Assembly (NCBI GenBank): GCA_947259685.1 | Contig: CAMYNC010000040.1 | Location: forward strand, 1-58,991 | Reading direction: 5' to 3' | From: an uncultured Desulfuromonadales bacterium | GTDB lineage: Bacteria > Desulfobacterota > Desulfuromonadia > Desulfuromonadales > Geopsychrobacteraceae | DNA: 58,991 nt | Part shown: positions 1 to 8,166 of the stretch, one piece after another | How positions within the stretch are numbered: the stretch's first letter is position 1 | How the letters are laid out: each line of letters begins with the position of its first letter | Notes under the pieces: generated by a model | What the model saw: the letters and a program-made list of their open reading frames with translations, nothing else | Databases searched by the model: none | Told to the model about the DNA's origin: nothing | Position numbers and translations under genes: made by a program

Positions 1-1
1 A

Positions 2-466
2 CAATCACCTCTGAAAATTAAATGCCCGCAGTGTTCTCACCAGTTTCTTGTCAGCCCGGAAAGCCCCGATCCCGATGCGCTGGCCGCGACCGAGGGCAAG
101 CCGAATATCCTGCTGGTCGACGATGCCAGATTTTTTCGCGAACTTTTGAGCGATCTGCTGAAGGATTATGATGCGAACCTGCTAACTGCAGACAGTGCTG
201 AAGAAACCTGGGTGCTGCTGCATCAGCATGAAATCGATTTGTTAATTGTCGATATCAATCTGCCCGACAGAAACGGACTTGACCTGGTCAAGGATATCCG
301 TGCCGACGAGCAATTAAAGGCGTTGCGAATCTTGACCATTAGCGGTGTTTACCGGAAGGATGATGACGCTATGACTGCCATCCGTGCCGGGGCGGATGAT
401 TTTATCAGTAAGTCGTTTAAACCGCATGAACTCTCTGAGCGGATCGATAAGCTGCTGAAAAAATGA
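2..466 (+). CDS. Zinc-ribbon / response-regulator receiver protein (5' partial)
   Basis: The reading frame is open from the left edge, so the true start lies outside the window. The first visible residues (about 5-16) read IKCPQCSHQFLV, the second half of an MJ0042-type zinc ribbon, with one CxxC pair visible. A short linker and a CheY-like receiver domain follow from about residue 37 to the end. The receiver shows the acidic pair in LLVDDARFF, the phospho-acceptor aspartate in LLIVDINLPDRNG, the Thr/Ser switch in LTISGV and the conserved lysine in FISKSFKP. No output domain follows, so it is probably a phosphorylation relay or protein-binding module. Its TGA overlaps the ATG of the next gene (ATGA at 463-466), so the two are translationally coupled. 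An internal ATG at 146 would cut into the receiver and is not the start. Confidence 0.8.
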   Translation, partial: QSPLKIKCPQCSHQFLVSPESPDPDALAATEGKPNILLVDDARFFRELLSDLLKDYDANLLTADSAEETWVLLHQHEIDLLIVDINLPDRNGLDLVKDIRADEQLKALRILTISGVYRKDDDAMTAIRAGADDFISKSFKPHELSERIDKLLKK

Positions 467-1275
467 TCCTGCTTGATGAGGTGTCCGCAGCAGGAAAACT
501 TGCTCAGCAATGGCTGGAGGGTCGTGAGCCGGAAATAGCTATCATCTTGGGCTCGGGTTTGGCGGCTATCGGAGAACAGCTTGAGGATGCTGTTAGCCTC
601 TCTCTCTCAGAATTGCCTGGTTTTCCTCCCTCCGGTGTCGACGGGCACAGTGGGCGGTTGCATGCCGGTAGGCTGTTTGGCCGTCCAGTTTTGCTGTTTC
701 AAGGGCGTTATCACTGCTACGAAGGCTATTCCGCCTGGCAGGTAACTGCTCAGGTGCGGCTTGCCGCTGGCCTCGGCTGCAAAAAAGTACTGCTTACCAA
801 TGCTGCTGGCGGGATTGCAACAGAGATGCAGGCCGGTGATTTCATGTTGGTAACCGATCATCTGAATCTGACCGGTGGAAATCCGTTAATAGGCCGGGAT
901 GAACGGGAATTTCTCGATCTTGGCAATCTTTACCAGCATCAATTTTACCCAGAGCTGCAACAGCAGATTGAGGGCTTGGGTATTAGGCTGCACCAAGGGG
1001 TGTTGGCCTGGATGGTGGGGCCGAGTTATGAAACCCCGGCAGAAATCCGCATGCTTGCTGCTCTGGGAGCCGATGCGGTCTCGATGTCTACCATCCCGGA
1101 CGCGATTGTTGCGCGGCTTTGCCGTATGGAGACTATAGCTATTGCTTCTATTTCCAATCTGGCGGCCGGAAAAACTGCTGAAAAGCTGGTCCATGAAAAT
1201 GTACTGACTGCCGGAACGAATGCGGTTAAAAAACTGCAAGAGCTGTTAGCTAAATTACTGAGCGTCTGGTGGTAA
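463..1275 (+). CDS. punA: Purine nucleoside phosphorylase (trimeric, PNP-I family)
   Basis: The 270-residue product matches the length of trimeric purine nucleoside phosphorylases, which split purine (deoxy)ribonucleosides with phosphate to the base and (deoxy)ribose-1-phosphate in cytosolic salvage. Family signatures appear in order: phosphate-loop IILGSGLAAIG (res 27-37), RYHCYEGYS (about 82-90), LLTNAAGG (about 109-116), GDFMLVTDHLNLTGGNP, VGPSYETPAEIR, the phosphate/ribose segment SMSTIPDAIVAR and SNLAAG near residue 230. The asparagine in SNLAAG sits where purine phosphorylases have Asn and methylthioadenosine phosphorylases have Asp, so PNP is preferred over MTAP. The ATG overlaps the preceding TGA by four bases. 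An A/T-rich stretch follows the stop, then a separate promoter. Confidence 0.9.
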   Translation: MILLDEVSAAGKLAQQWLEGREPEIAIILGSGLAAIGEQLEDAVSLSLSELPGFPPSGVDGHSGRLHAGRLFGRPVLLFQGRYHCYEGYSAWQVTAQVRLAAGLGCKKVLLTNAAGGIATEMQAGDFMLVTDHLNLTGGNPLIGRDEREFLDLGNLYQHQFYPELQQQIEGLGIRLHQGVLAWMVGPSYETPAEIRMLAALGADAVSMSTIPDAIVARLCRMETIAIASISNLAAGKTAEKLVHENVLTAGTNAVKKLQELLAKLLSVWW

Positions 1276-1324
1276 ATTAATAAAAAAACAATAAAAACAA
1301 GCTGTTATCTGTTTTTTTGACGGC

Positions 1325-1352
1325 TTGACAGAGGGGGCTTTACTGGTAAGAT
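1325..1352 (+). promoter_or_regulatory. Sigma-70-type promoter for receiver protein / usp
   Basis: TTGACA at 1325-1330 is separated by 16 bases from TAAGAT at 1347-1352, followed by the receiver gene start at 1389. The -35 is a perfect consensus. It probably drives the receiver gene and perhaps the following universal stress gene. Confidence 0.6.
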
Positions 1353-1388
1353 TAATTAGTTATTCAAATTGATCGTTATGGATTTTAT

Positions 1389-1766
1389 ATGCATAAAATA
1401 CTAATTGTTGATGATGAAGAGAACGCCCGTATCGGTCTGAAAAAACTACTGAGCCAGGAAGGCTATCAGGTCGATACCGTTTCCAACGGTTTTGAGGCGC
1501 TCGAATTTCTCGATCGTGAATCGGCAAATCTGGTGATCACTGACATCAACATGCCCGAGATGAACGGGCTGGTGTTCTTGCGGGAGCTGAACCGGGTTCA
1601 TCCGACGATCAATGTGATTATGGTGACCGCCTACGGGGGGGTAGAGTCTTACCTTGAGGCGATGAATCTGGGCGCATTTGAATATCTAAATAAACCCGTT
1701 AAGCTCGACGAGTTAAAAGCTGTTGTCCAGCGTATATTTAATGGCAAATTACGCCAGGCAAACTGA
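1389..1766 (+). CDS. Single-domain response regulator
   Basis: This 125-residue protein is a stand-alone CheY-like receiver. It shows the acidic pocket in ILIVDDEENAR (res 4-14), the phospho-acceptor aspartate in LVITDINMPEMNG (about 48-60), the switch residue in IMVTAYGG and the lysine in FEYLNKPVKLDEL. No DNA-binding or enzymatic domain follows, so it must act through a partner. The TDINMPEMNG and TAYGGVESYLEAMNLGA segments resemble receivers of NtrC-type regulators. No cognate kinase is adjacent; the receiver-kinase at 2401 lies two genes downstream behind a terminator. The start is the ATG at 1389, weakly preceded by GGA at a suitable distance. Confidence 0.85.
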   Translation: MHKILIVDDEENARIGLKKLLSQEGYQVDTVSNGFEALEFLDRESANLVITDINMPEMNGLVFLRELNRVHPTINVIMVTAYGGVESYLEAMNLGAFEYLNKPVKLDELKAVVQRIFNGKLRQAN

Positions 1767-1806
1767 GATAACTGACCATTGAAATTTTTCTGACAGGGTG
1801 ATGACA

Positions 1807-2265
1807 ATGAAAGGTTTTTCGACGATCTTGATAGCCGTAGATTTTTCTGACAGCTCTGATAATGCTTTTCAAATGGCGCGTGCCCTGGCCGAAAAATTCT
1901 CTGCAAAATTGATTGTTTTGCATGTGATTAACGAACCGATTGATCTGCGGGGCTTTTATGTTCCGCACATTTCCTTTGATAAACTTGAAGAGGAAATTGA
2001 AGAGGGCGCGAAGAAAATGATGGAGAGTTTCTGTCGCCAGCATATGGATGGTTTTGACAATTTTGAACCGTTGATCGTTCCCGGTCTGCCTTATGATGAA
2101 ATCATCAGTCAGGCGGATGAGCACCAAGCAGAACTTATCGTGCTTGGTACTCATGGTCGAACCGGACTTGATCACGTCCTGTTCGGCAGCACGGCAGAAA
2201 AAGTCGTCCGAAAATCCCAGATTCCGGTTTTGACGGTCCGACTTGATACTGAACCTGCTGAGTAA
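1807..2265 (+). CDS. Universal stress protein (UspA family)
   Basis: The 152-residue product is a single Usp domain, a cytosolic nucleotide-binding stress protein. It opens with FSTILIAVDFSDSSDNAF and ends with the ATP-binding signature LIVLGTHGRTGLDHVLFGSTAEKV (written here as GTHGRTGLDHVLFGS, about res 117-131), which matches G-2x-G-9x-G(S/T). Three in-frame starts lie close together: GTG 1798, ATG 1801 and ATG 1807. Only ATG 1807 has a well-spaced ribosome site, AGGGTG, which overlaps the two earlier codons, so 1807 is chosen. The gene is closed by a strong terminator. Confidence 0.88.
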   Translation: MKGFSTILIAVDFSDSSDNAFQMARALAEKFSAKLIVLHVINEPIDLRGFYVPHISFDKLEEEIEEGAKKMMESFCRQHMDGFDNFEPLIVPGLPYDEIISQADEHQAELIVLGTHGRTGLDHVLFGSTAEKVVRKSQIPVLTVRLDTEPAE

Positions 2266-2288
2266 TAAACAGCGAGCGAGATTCTCAT

Positions 2289-2315
2289 AAAGGCAGCCTT
2301 TCGGCTGCCTTTACT
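2289..2315 (+). terminator. Intrinsic terminator after usp
   Basis: A perfect 10-bp stem, AAAGGCAGCC / GGCTGCCTTT (2289-2298 and 2303-2312), closes a TTTC loop and ends in T residues. It separates the usp transcript from the receiver-kinase. Confidence 0.85.
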
Positions 2316-2328
2316 CGTTTATGAAGAC

Positions 2329-2358
2329 TTGTCAAAGTGGCGACGCTCAGGTTATTCT
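2329..2358 (+). promoter_or_regulatory. Possible sigma-70 promoter for receiver-histidine kinase
   Basis: TTGTCA at 2329-2334 and TATTCT at 2353-2358 with an 18-base spacer lie just after the usp terminator and about 40 bases before the kinase start. Confidence 0.4.
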
Positions 2359-2400
2359 AGCTGATTATTAATGACCTATCTGCCTGGGGATCTGCCTGGA

Positions 2401-3603
2401 ATGAGCCATTCGAAAAGCCGTTTTTCCGGTGAAAAAATTCTGATTACCGATGATGAGGAAGTCATTGTCGAGCTAGCGACTTTGCTGTTGAAAAAGCGTG
2501 GTTTCGAGGTTCTCTCTGCTTATAATGGCGAAGAATGTCTGCGGTTGGTCGCTGAGCATCAGCCATCTCTGGTGTTACTCGACTACATGATGCCAGTCAA
2601 AAATGGTCTGGATACGCTCAAGCAGATTCACAAAGACTATCCGGATACCTACGTCATCATGTTTACCGGCAAAGGCAGTGAAGAAGTTGCTGTTGAGCTG
2701 ATGAAGGCTGGTGCGGCGGATTACTTGCAAAAACCTTTTGCCAATCAGAATCTACAGGATCGAATCGATTCGGTTTTGCAGGTTCGTGAGGTTGAGATCG
2801 AAAACCGCCTGTTACTTCAGGAGCGAGAATTTCTGCAGCGTGAGATTGAAGAATGGAATCGTGAGCTCGAACAGCGGGTCCTGCAGAAAAGTCGCGAACT
2901 GGAACAAGCTCATAAAGAGATCATCGATTCCGAAAAGCTCGCGGCGCTTGGGCATATTGCTGCCGGGATGGCCCATGAAATTCGCAATCCTTTGAACTCG
3001 ATAAATCTGTTTGCGCAGATTCTGCAGTCTGCCCCGCAGTTGGATGCTGAAAATCAGGAGTACATACAGAAAATCTCCCAGGAAGTTGAACGGATCGACA
3101 ATATTCTGGTGCAGATGCTGGCGGCCAGTAAAACCGAGAATAAGCAGCACTGTCGGGTCGATCTTGCCGCGGTGATCGAGCGGGTCTTAGATGATTCGCT
3201 GATGAAAATCCAGTCGCAGGGGGTGGAGCTTAAGCTTGATATCGATCGGCAGGCACCTCAAATTCAGGCCGACCCGTTGGAAATCGAGCAGATTTTTACC
3301 AACCTGATCGGCAATGCGCTCTTTGAGATGCCCGCTGGGGGGGCCTTGATAGTTTCTTTGTCCAGCGATGCTGAAAAACTGCTGGTGCAGGTCGCGGATA
3401 CCGGCCCCGGAATTCCCCAGGAAAATCTGTCACGCATTTTTGATCCCTTTTTTACTACCAAGGAAAAAGGTACCGGATTCGGCCTTTCAGTGGTTTTACG
3501 GGTGGTTAATGGCTGCGGCGGAAAGGTCAGCGCTGAAAACCTGCCGGATGCCGGGGCCTGCTTTTCTCTGGAACTTCCTTTGTTGCCGACATCGGTTCAC
3601 TAA
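2401..3603 (+). CDS. Receiver-histidine kinase (REC-HisKA-HATPase)
   Basis: This cytosolic signalling protein has an unusual order: receiver first (res about 10-125; TDDEEVI, LVLLDYMMPVKNG, MFTGKG, LQKPFANQ), a coiled coil (about 130-185, rich in E, R and Q), a HisKA domain with the phospho-acceptor in AAGMAHEIRNPLNSI, then the ATPase domain with N box FTNLIGNAL, G1 DTGPGIP, F box FDPFFTTKEKGTG and G2 GFGLSVVLRVVNGCGG. There is no membrane segment, so it senses through the receiver or a partner. An in-frame ATG at 2371 would add ten residues but has no ribosome site; ATG 2401 lies 10-11 bases after GGGGA. The FAD dehydrogenase starts five bases after the stop. Confidence 0.88.
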   Translation: MSHSKSRFSGEKILITDDEEVIVELATLLLKKRGFEVLSAYNGEECLRLVAEHQPSLVLLDYMMPVKNGLDTLKQIHKDYPDTYVIMFTGKGSEEVAVELMKAGAADYLQKPFANQNLQDRIDSVLQVREVEIENRLLLQEREFLQREIEEWNRELEQRVLQKSRELEQAHKEIIDSEKLAALGHIAAGMAHEIRNPLNSINLFAQILQSAPQLDAENQEYIQKISQEVERIDNILVQMLAASKTENKQHCRVDLAAVIERVLDDSLMKIQSQGVELKLDIDRQAPQIQADPLEIEQIFTNLIGNALFEMPAGGALIVSLSSDAEKLLVQVADTGPGIPQENLSRIFDPFFTTKEKGTGFGLSVVLRVVNGCGGKVSAENLPDAGACFSLELPLLPTSVH

Positions 3604-3608
3604 ATCTT

Positions 3609-5189
3609 ATGGCTTTGCAACTTCGCGAGGTGACTCTTTGTTTAGGCGAAGAGGAGTCGCTTCTGCCACAGAAAATTGCTCAACTTCTTAACCTGTCGGT
3701 TGCCGAGATTCTTAGCTGGAAAATTATCCGGAAGGGGATCGATGCGCGCCGTAAGCCTGATGTGTTGCGAGTATATACGCTTGAATTCAGGGTTGCTGAT
3801 GAATCTGGGTTGCTGCAGTTACAGCAGCAGCATTCCCGCTTGAGCAAGGTTGGAAAGCCAGTCGCTCCAGAACTCTTCCACCTGCAAGCACCATTGCGGG
3901 CGGTGGTGGTTGGCATGGGTCCTGCGGGACTTTTCGCCGCTCTGCAACTGGCTGAAGCTGGTACTCAGGTGGCCCTCATCGAGCGCGGGCAGCCGGTTGA
4001 ACAGCGCTTAGAGGATGTGCGTCAGTTTTGGGAACAGGGCGTTTTTAACTCAGAAAGCAATATCCAGTTTGGCGAGGGTGGGGCCGGCACTTTTTCCGAT
4101 GGTAAATTAACCAGTCGGCTGAATCACCCTTTAACCCGCCAGGTATTGAGTACCCTGGTCGATTTTGGCGCGCCCGAAGAGATTCTCTACCAAGCAAAAC
4201 CGCATGTTGGCTCAGATCGTTTGCGGCAAGTGCTGGTCAATTTTCGCCGGCATCTACTGCAGCTCGGGGTTGATATTCGCTTTGCCAGCCGGTTTGCTGG
4301 AATCAGCCTCAGCCAAGAAGGGGTTTGCGGACTGCGACTCGATTCCGGCGCTGAGCTGGCATGCGATCGATTGGTGTTAGCGCTTGGGCACAGTGCTCGC
4401 GACAGCTATCAACTTTTACACGACCTGGGCGTACACTTAGAGGCCAAGCCCTTTGCCATCGGTCTCAGGGTTGAACATCCACTTGAACTGATTAACCAGA
4501 TTCAGTACGGTAGGGACAACCATCCGCAGTTGCCGGCGGCAGAATATGCTCTGGCCTGGAATGATAAAGAGACCGGACGTGGCTGCTACTCGTTTTGCAT
4601 GTGCCCTGGCGGGATGGTGGTGAATGCTGCTTCAGAGGCGGGTGGCATTGTCGTCAATGGGATGAGCAATTACCGACGGGATGCCCAATTGTCCAACAGT
4701 GCGCTGGTGGTGAGTGTGCGGCCGGAGGATTTCCCTGGCACTGATCCCCTGGCCGGGGTGCGTTTTCAGCGCCATTGGGAGCAGGCCGCCTTTCAGGCAG
4801 GCGGGGCCAGCTGGAACGCCCCGGCACAGCCGCTGCTCGAATTTTTACATGGCCAGGGGGGTCGGTTGCACTCCTCCTGCCAACCCCAGGTCGTGCATGC
4901 CGATTTGACGGAAATTCTTCCGGAATTTGTCGTCACTGGCCTGCGTAGGGCATTGCCGTACTTTAACCGGCGGATGCGCGGTTTTATCGGCCCGGAAGCC
5001 ACCCTGATCGGGGTGGAGACCAGGACCTCGGCACCGCTGCGAATTGTCCGCAATGCCGATTGTGAGTCGGTCAGCCATCCGGGCTTGTTTCCTGCCGGCG
5101 AGGGGGCTGGCTATGCTGGTGGAATTATGAGTGCAGCAGTGGATGGGCTGAAAGTTGCCGGCAGTATTCTGCGCGGCTATCAATCGTAA
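3609..5189 (+). CDS. FAD-dependent dehydrogenase (COG2509-like)
   Basis: The 526-residue protein belongs to the uncharacterised FAD dehydrogenase family COG2509. It has an N-terminal alpha/beta extension (res 1-90), the dinucleotide motif VVVGMGPAGLFAALQLAEAG (about 98-117), then ESNIQFGEGGAGTFSDGKL, typical of the family, and a C-terminal FAD-binding segment LFPAGEGAGYAGGIMSA (about 495-511). A flavoprotein redox role in the cytosol is clear; the substrate is not known. It starts five bases after the kinase gene with no obvious ribosome site and is followed 17 bases later by the YhaM-like gene, so a single operon is likely. Confidence 0.85.
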   Translation: MALQLREVTLCLGEEESLLPQKIAQLLNLSVAEILSWKIIRKGIDARRKPDVLRVYTLEFRVADESGLLQLQQQHSRLSKVGKPVAPELFHLQAPLRAVVVGMGPAGLFAALQLAEAGTQVALIERGQPVEQRLEDVRQFWEQGVFNSESNIQFGEGGAGTFSDGKLTSRLNHPLTRQVLSTLVDFGAPEEILYQAKPHVGSDRLRQVLVNFRRHLLQLGVDIRFASRFAGISLSQEGVCGLRLDSGAELACDRLVLALGHSARDSYQLLHDLGVHLEAKPFAIGLRVEHPLELINQIQYGRDNHPQLPAAEYALAWNDKETGRGCYSFCMCPGGMVVNAASEAGGIVVNGMSNYRRDAQLSNSALVVSVRPEDFPGTDPLAGVRFQRHWEQAAFQAGGASWNAPAQPLLEFLHGQGGRLHSSCQPQVVHADLTEILPEFVVTGLRRALPYFNRRMRGFIGPEATLIGVETRTSAPLRIVRNADCESVSHPGLFPAGEGAGYAGGIMSAAVDGLKVAGSILRGYQS

Positions 5190-5206
5190 TAATAAAAGAG
5201 GCTATT

Positions 5207-6349
5207 TTGAAACAACTCTATGTCAAGCAAATCAAAGAGCGCGATCAGGTCGAATCGATTTTCATGGTGCGTGACAAGATTACTGCCATGGCCAAAAATG
5301 GTAAACCATACATGACCCTCAAGTTGATGGATCGTACCGGTGAGGTCGAGGGACGCATTTGGGACCGGGTGGACGAGTTTTCCAGTTATTTTAGCAAGGA
5401 CGACTTTATCCTGGTCAGTGCTAAGGCCAGTGTTTATCTGGGGAAAATGCAGCTGGTGGTGCAGAACCTGCGTCGTATTGACGAAGAGTTGATCGATCTG
5501 GCGGACTTTCTGCCGGTTTCAAGCCGTGATCAGGAGCAGATGCGCATTGAACTGGATCGGTTGCTCGAGACTCTCACTGACCCGCATGTGGCTGGGCTGC
5601 TCCGGTCATTTTTTGATGATCCCGAGTTCTTCGCCCTGTACCGCAAAGCTCCTGCCGCCAAAGGGATGCACCATGTTTACCTGGGCGGATTGCTTGAGCA
5701 TTCGCTGGCGGTTTCGGCTTTGGCGAGCGACCTAGCCGCCCGCTATCCCCAGATCAACCGTGATCTGCTGATCGCCGGGGCACTATTGCACGATGTCGGC
5801 AAGGTGTCCGAGCTGAGCTATCAGCGTTCTTTTGACTACACCGACGAAGGGAAGTTGCTTGGTCATATCATTATCGGCGTGCAGATGATCGAAGATCGGG
5901 TCCGCCAAATTTCCGATTTTCCCCAAGAGCTCGCAGTGATGATCAAGCACCTGTTGCTGTCGCATCATGGCCAGTATGAATTCGGTTCCCCCAAGCGACC
6001 TAAGTTTCTTGAGGCGGTCGTCCTGAATTTTATCGATGATCTCGATTCCAAGATCAATGGCATTCAGACCCACATCGACAAAGAGCCCGAGAGCGACAAA
6101 AGCTGGACCAGCTATCATCGGCTGTATGACCGTTATTTCTATAAAGGTCCTGTCGGGCAGAAACCAACTCCTGAAAAACCGCCGCTTGCGCCTGTTCCGC
6201 AAGTTCAGCAGCGTCCACAGCAGAAACCCAGGACTGAAAAGCAGCGCTTTAGCAAGCCGCTCGGGGCCACTCTGGGTGAACAACTCAAGGAGAAAAATCT
6301 CGACCTGTTTTCTGCCATGACCGATAAGGGTGAGCACAATGATTCTTGA
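5207..6349 (+). CDS. 3'-5' exoribonuclease YhaM-like (OB fold + HD domain)
   Basis: Residues 1-95 form an OB-fold nucleic-acid-binding domain (MTLKLMDRTGEVEGRIWD). Residues about 150-310 form an HD phosphohydrolase domain with HHVYLGGLLEHSLAV, the LLHDVGK metal motif, and LLLSHHGQYEFGSPKRP near residue 250. This arrangement is that of YhaM-type 3'-5' exonucleases acting on RNA or single-stranded DNA. The last 60 residues are a proline/glutamine/lysine-rich tail of low complexity. The start is TTG at 5207, preceded by AAGAGG at a good distance; no in-frame ATG is nearby. The end overlaps the next gene by 11 bases. Confidence 0.85.
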   Translation: MKQLYVKQIKERDQVESIFMVRDKITAMAKNGKPYMTLKLMDRTGEVEGRIWDRVDEFSSYFSKDDFILVSAKASVYLGKMQLVVQNLRRIDEELIDLADFLPVSSRDQEQMRIELDRLLETLTDPHVAGLLRSFFDDPEFFALYRKAPAAKGMHHVYLGGLLEHSLAVSALASDLAARYPQINRDLLIAGALLHDVGKVSELSYQRSFDYTDEGKLLGHIIIGVQMIEDRVRQISDFPQELAVMIKHLLLSHHGQYEFGSPKRPKFLEAVVLNFIDDLDSKINGIQTHIDKEPESDKSWTSYHRLYDRYFYKGPVGQKPTPEKPPLAPVPQVQQRPQQKPRTEKQRFSKPLGATLGEQLKEKNLDLFSAMTDKGEHNDS

Positions 6350-6959
6350 AACTCTACTGACCGGCCCGTTGCAGGTGAATTGTTATCTGATGGGTTGTGA
6401 AACGACCCGCAAGGCGGCCGTGATCGATCCCGGCGGTAATGTTGAGCAAATCCTCGGACTGTTGGAAAAACATCAGCTGCAATTGCAGATGCTGATTAAT
6501 ACCCATGGGCATTTCGATCATATCGGCGGCAACAAACAATTACTCGAAGTGACCTCAGCCGAATTAATCCTGCATGAAGCGGACAGCACCTTGCTTAAAA
6601 AAGCTGCAGAACATGCCGCAGGCTTCGGGTTAAATGCTGAGCTTTCCCCGCCAGCGCAGCGGTTGTTGCAGGGTGGCGAACGCTTGCAGCTGGGAGAATT
6701 GCTGATCGAGGTCATCCACACTCCGGGCCATACACCGGGGGGGATCTGCCTGCGGATTGAGGATCAGCTGTTTGTCGGTGACACCTTGTTTGCTGGCTCG
6801 ATCGGCCGGACAGATCTGCCGGGCGGTGATCATCAGCAGTTGCTCGACAGTATCCAAGGGCAGCTTTTGGATCTCCCGGATGGGGTCATTGTTTATCCTG
6901 GTCATGGACCAGCGACGACCATCGGCCGGGAAAAACTCTATAATCCATTTTTGCTTTAA
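6339..6959 (+). CDS. Metallo-beta-lactamase-fold hydrolase (glyoxalase II-like)
   Basis: The 206-residue protein has the compact glyoxalase-II-like form of the metallo-beta-lactamase fold. The metal ligands appear in THGHFDHIGG (about res 54-63), HTPGHTPGG (about 128-136), the bridging aspartate in LFVGDTLFAGSIGRTDLPGG and the last histidine in VYPGHGPATTIG. Thioester hydrolysis such as hydroxyacylglutathione-type activity is typical of the family, but the substrate cannot be fixed. A GTG at 6330 is in frame, but ATG 6339 follows AAGGGTG with six bases spacing and is preferred. It overlaps the yhaM-like stop and sits ten bases before coaBC. Confidence 0.87.
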   Translation: MILETLLTGPLQVNCYLMGCETTRKAAVIDPGGNVEQILGLLEKHQLQLQMLINTHGHFDHIGGNKQLLEVTSAELILHEADSTLLKKAAEHAAGFGLNAELSPPAQRLLQGGERLQLGELLIEVIHTPGHTPGGICLRIEDQLFVGDTLFAGSIGRTDLPGGDHQQLLDSIQGQLLDLPDGVIVYPGHGPATTIGREKLYNPFLL

Positions 6960-6969
6960 GGGGGCGGCT

Positions 6970-8166
6970 ATGCTGCAGGGCAAGACAGTTGTGCTCGGGA
7001 TCAGTGGCGGAATTGCCGTCTACAAGGTGGTCGAGCTGCTGCGCTTGTTGACCAAGGCTGGGGCCGAGGTGCATGTGATCATGACCAATAGTGCCCAGGA
7101 GTTTGTCACCCCGCTAACCTTTCAGACCCTGTCGGGCAACCCTGTGCATACCGACCTGTTTAACCTTTACCAGGAGCAGGAGATCGGCCATATCTCTCTG
7201 GCAGACCGGGCCGATCTGTTCCTGCTGGCGCCGGCCACTGCCAACCTGGTTGGCAAAATCGCCCAGGGCCTGGCGGACGATCTGCTCACTACTAGCATCA
7301 TGGCGACCAAGGCGCCGGTGTTGGTGGTGCCGGCAATGAACACCAACATGTACGAAAATCCGATTTACCGGCGTAATGAGAAAATGCTGGTCGACCATGG
7401 CTATCATCTCCTCGAACCGGTTAGCGGTGAACTGGCCTGTGGTTGGGAAGGGAAGGGCAAGTTGCCTGATCCGCAGCAGATATTTACCGCTGCGCAGTCG
7501 GTACTGGCCCCTAAAGACCTGCTCGGCTGTCGACTGCTGGTCACCGCCGGCCCAACCCGTGAAGAGCTCGACCCGGTCCGGTATCTGAGTAACTACTCTT
7601 CCGGCAAGATGGGTTATGCGATTGCTGCGGCTGCGCGCCAGCGCGGTTGCTCCGTGACCCTGGTTACTGGGCCGACCAATCTGGTAGCACCCGAAGGGGT
7701 CAGTTGCGTTTCAGTCTCCAGCGCTGAAGAGATGCGTGATGCGGTTTTTGAGCGGATCGAGGAGATCGAGGTGGTGATCAAGGCTGCTGCGGTAGCTGAT
7801 TATCGGCCGGTGCAGCGGGCGCAGCAGAAAATGAAGAAAACCGGCGATGAACTGGTGATCGAGCTGGAACGAAATCCGGATATCTTGGCCGAATTGGGTG
7901 AGCAGAAAGGCAATCGGATATTAATCGGCTTTGCTGCCGAAACGGAGCGGCTGCTGGCGCATGCCGCGGAAAAATTGAAAAAGAAAAATCTGGATATGAT
8001 CGTTGCCAACGATGTCAGCCGGGAAGGGGCCGGGTTTGATGTCGACACCAACATCGTGCGCTTTCTGCACGCAGATGGACGGGTCGAGGAATTCGGTCTG
8101 ATGAGCAAGGCTCAGGTGGCTCATCAGTTACTCAACCGGGTGGCGGTCCTCTATAAAGCTAAATAA
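6970..8166 (+). CDS. coaBC: Bifunctional CoaBC (phosphopantothenoylcysteine synthetase/decarboxylase)
   Basis: This cytosolic enzyme catalyses two steps of coenzyme A synthesis. The N-terminal CoaC half (res 1-180) is an FMN flavoprotein with VLGISGGIAVYK, GHISLADRADL carrying the catalytic histidine, PAMNTNMYENP and the cysteine flap GELACGWEGKGKLPDP. The CoaB half (185-398) has TAGPTREELDPVRYLSNYS, SGKMGYAIA, AAVADYRP and the lysine-rich loop KKKNLDMIVANDV. Length (398) is normal. The start is ATG 6970 after a strong AAGGGGG site; the frame is open further upstream only by chance. Its 3' end overlaps the convergent phospholipase-like gene by eight bases. Confidence 0.95.
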   Translation: MLQGKTVVLGISGGIAVYKVVELLRLLTKAGAEVHVIMTNSAQEFVTPLTFQTLSGNPVHTDLFNLYQEQEIGHISLADRADLFLLAPATANLVGKIAQGLADDLLTTSIMATKAPVLVVPAMNTNMYENPIYRRNEKMLVDHGYHLLEPVSGELACGWEGKGKLPDPQQIFTAAQSVLAPKDLLGCRLLVTAGPTREELDPVRYLSNYSSGKMGYAIAAAARQRGCSVTLVTGPTNLVAPEGVSCVSVSSAEEMRDAVFERIEEIEVVIKAAAVADYRPVQRAQQKMKKTGDELVIELERNPDILAELGEQKGNRILIGFAAETERLLAHAAEKLKKKNLDMIVANDVSREGAGFDVDTNIVRFLHADGRVEEFGLMSKAQVAHQLLNRVAVLYKAK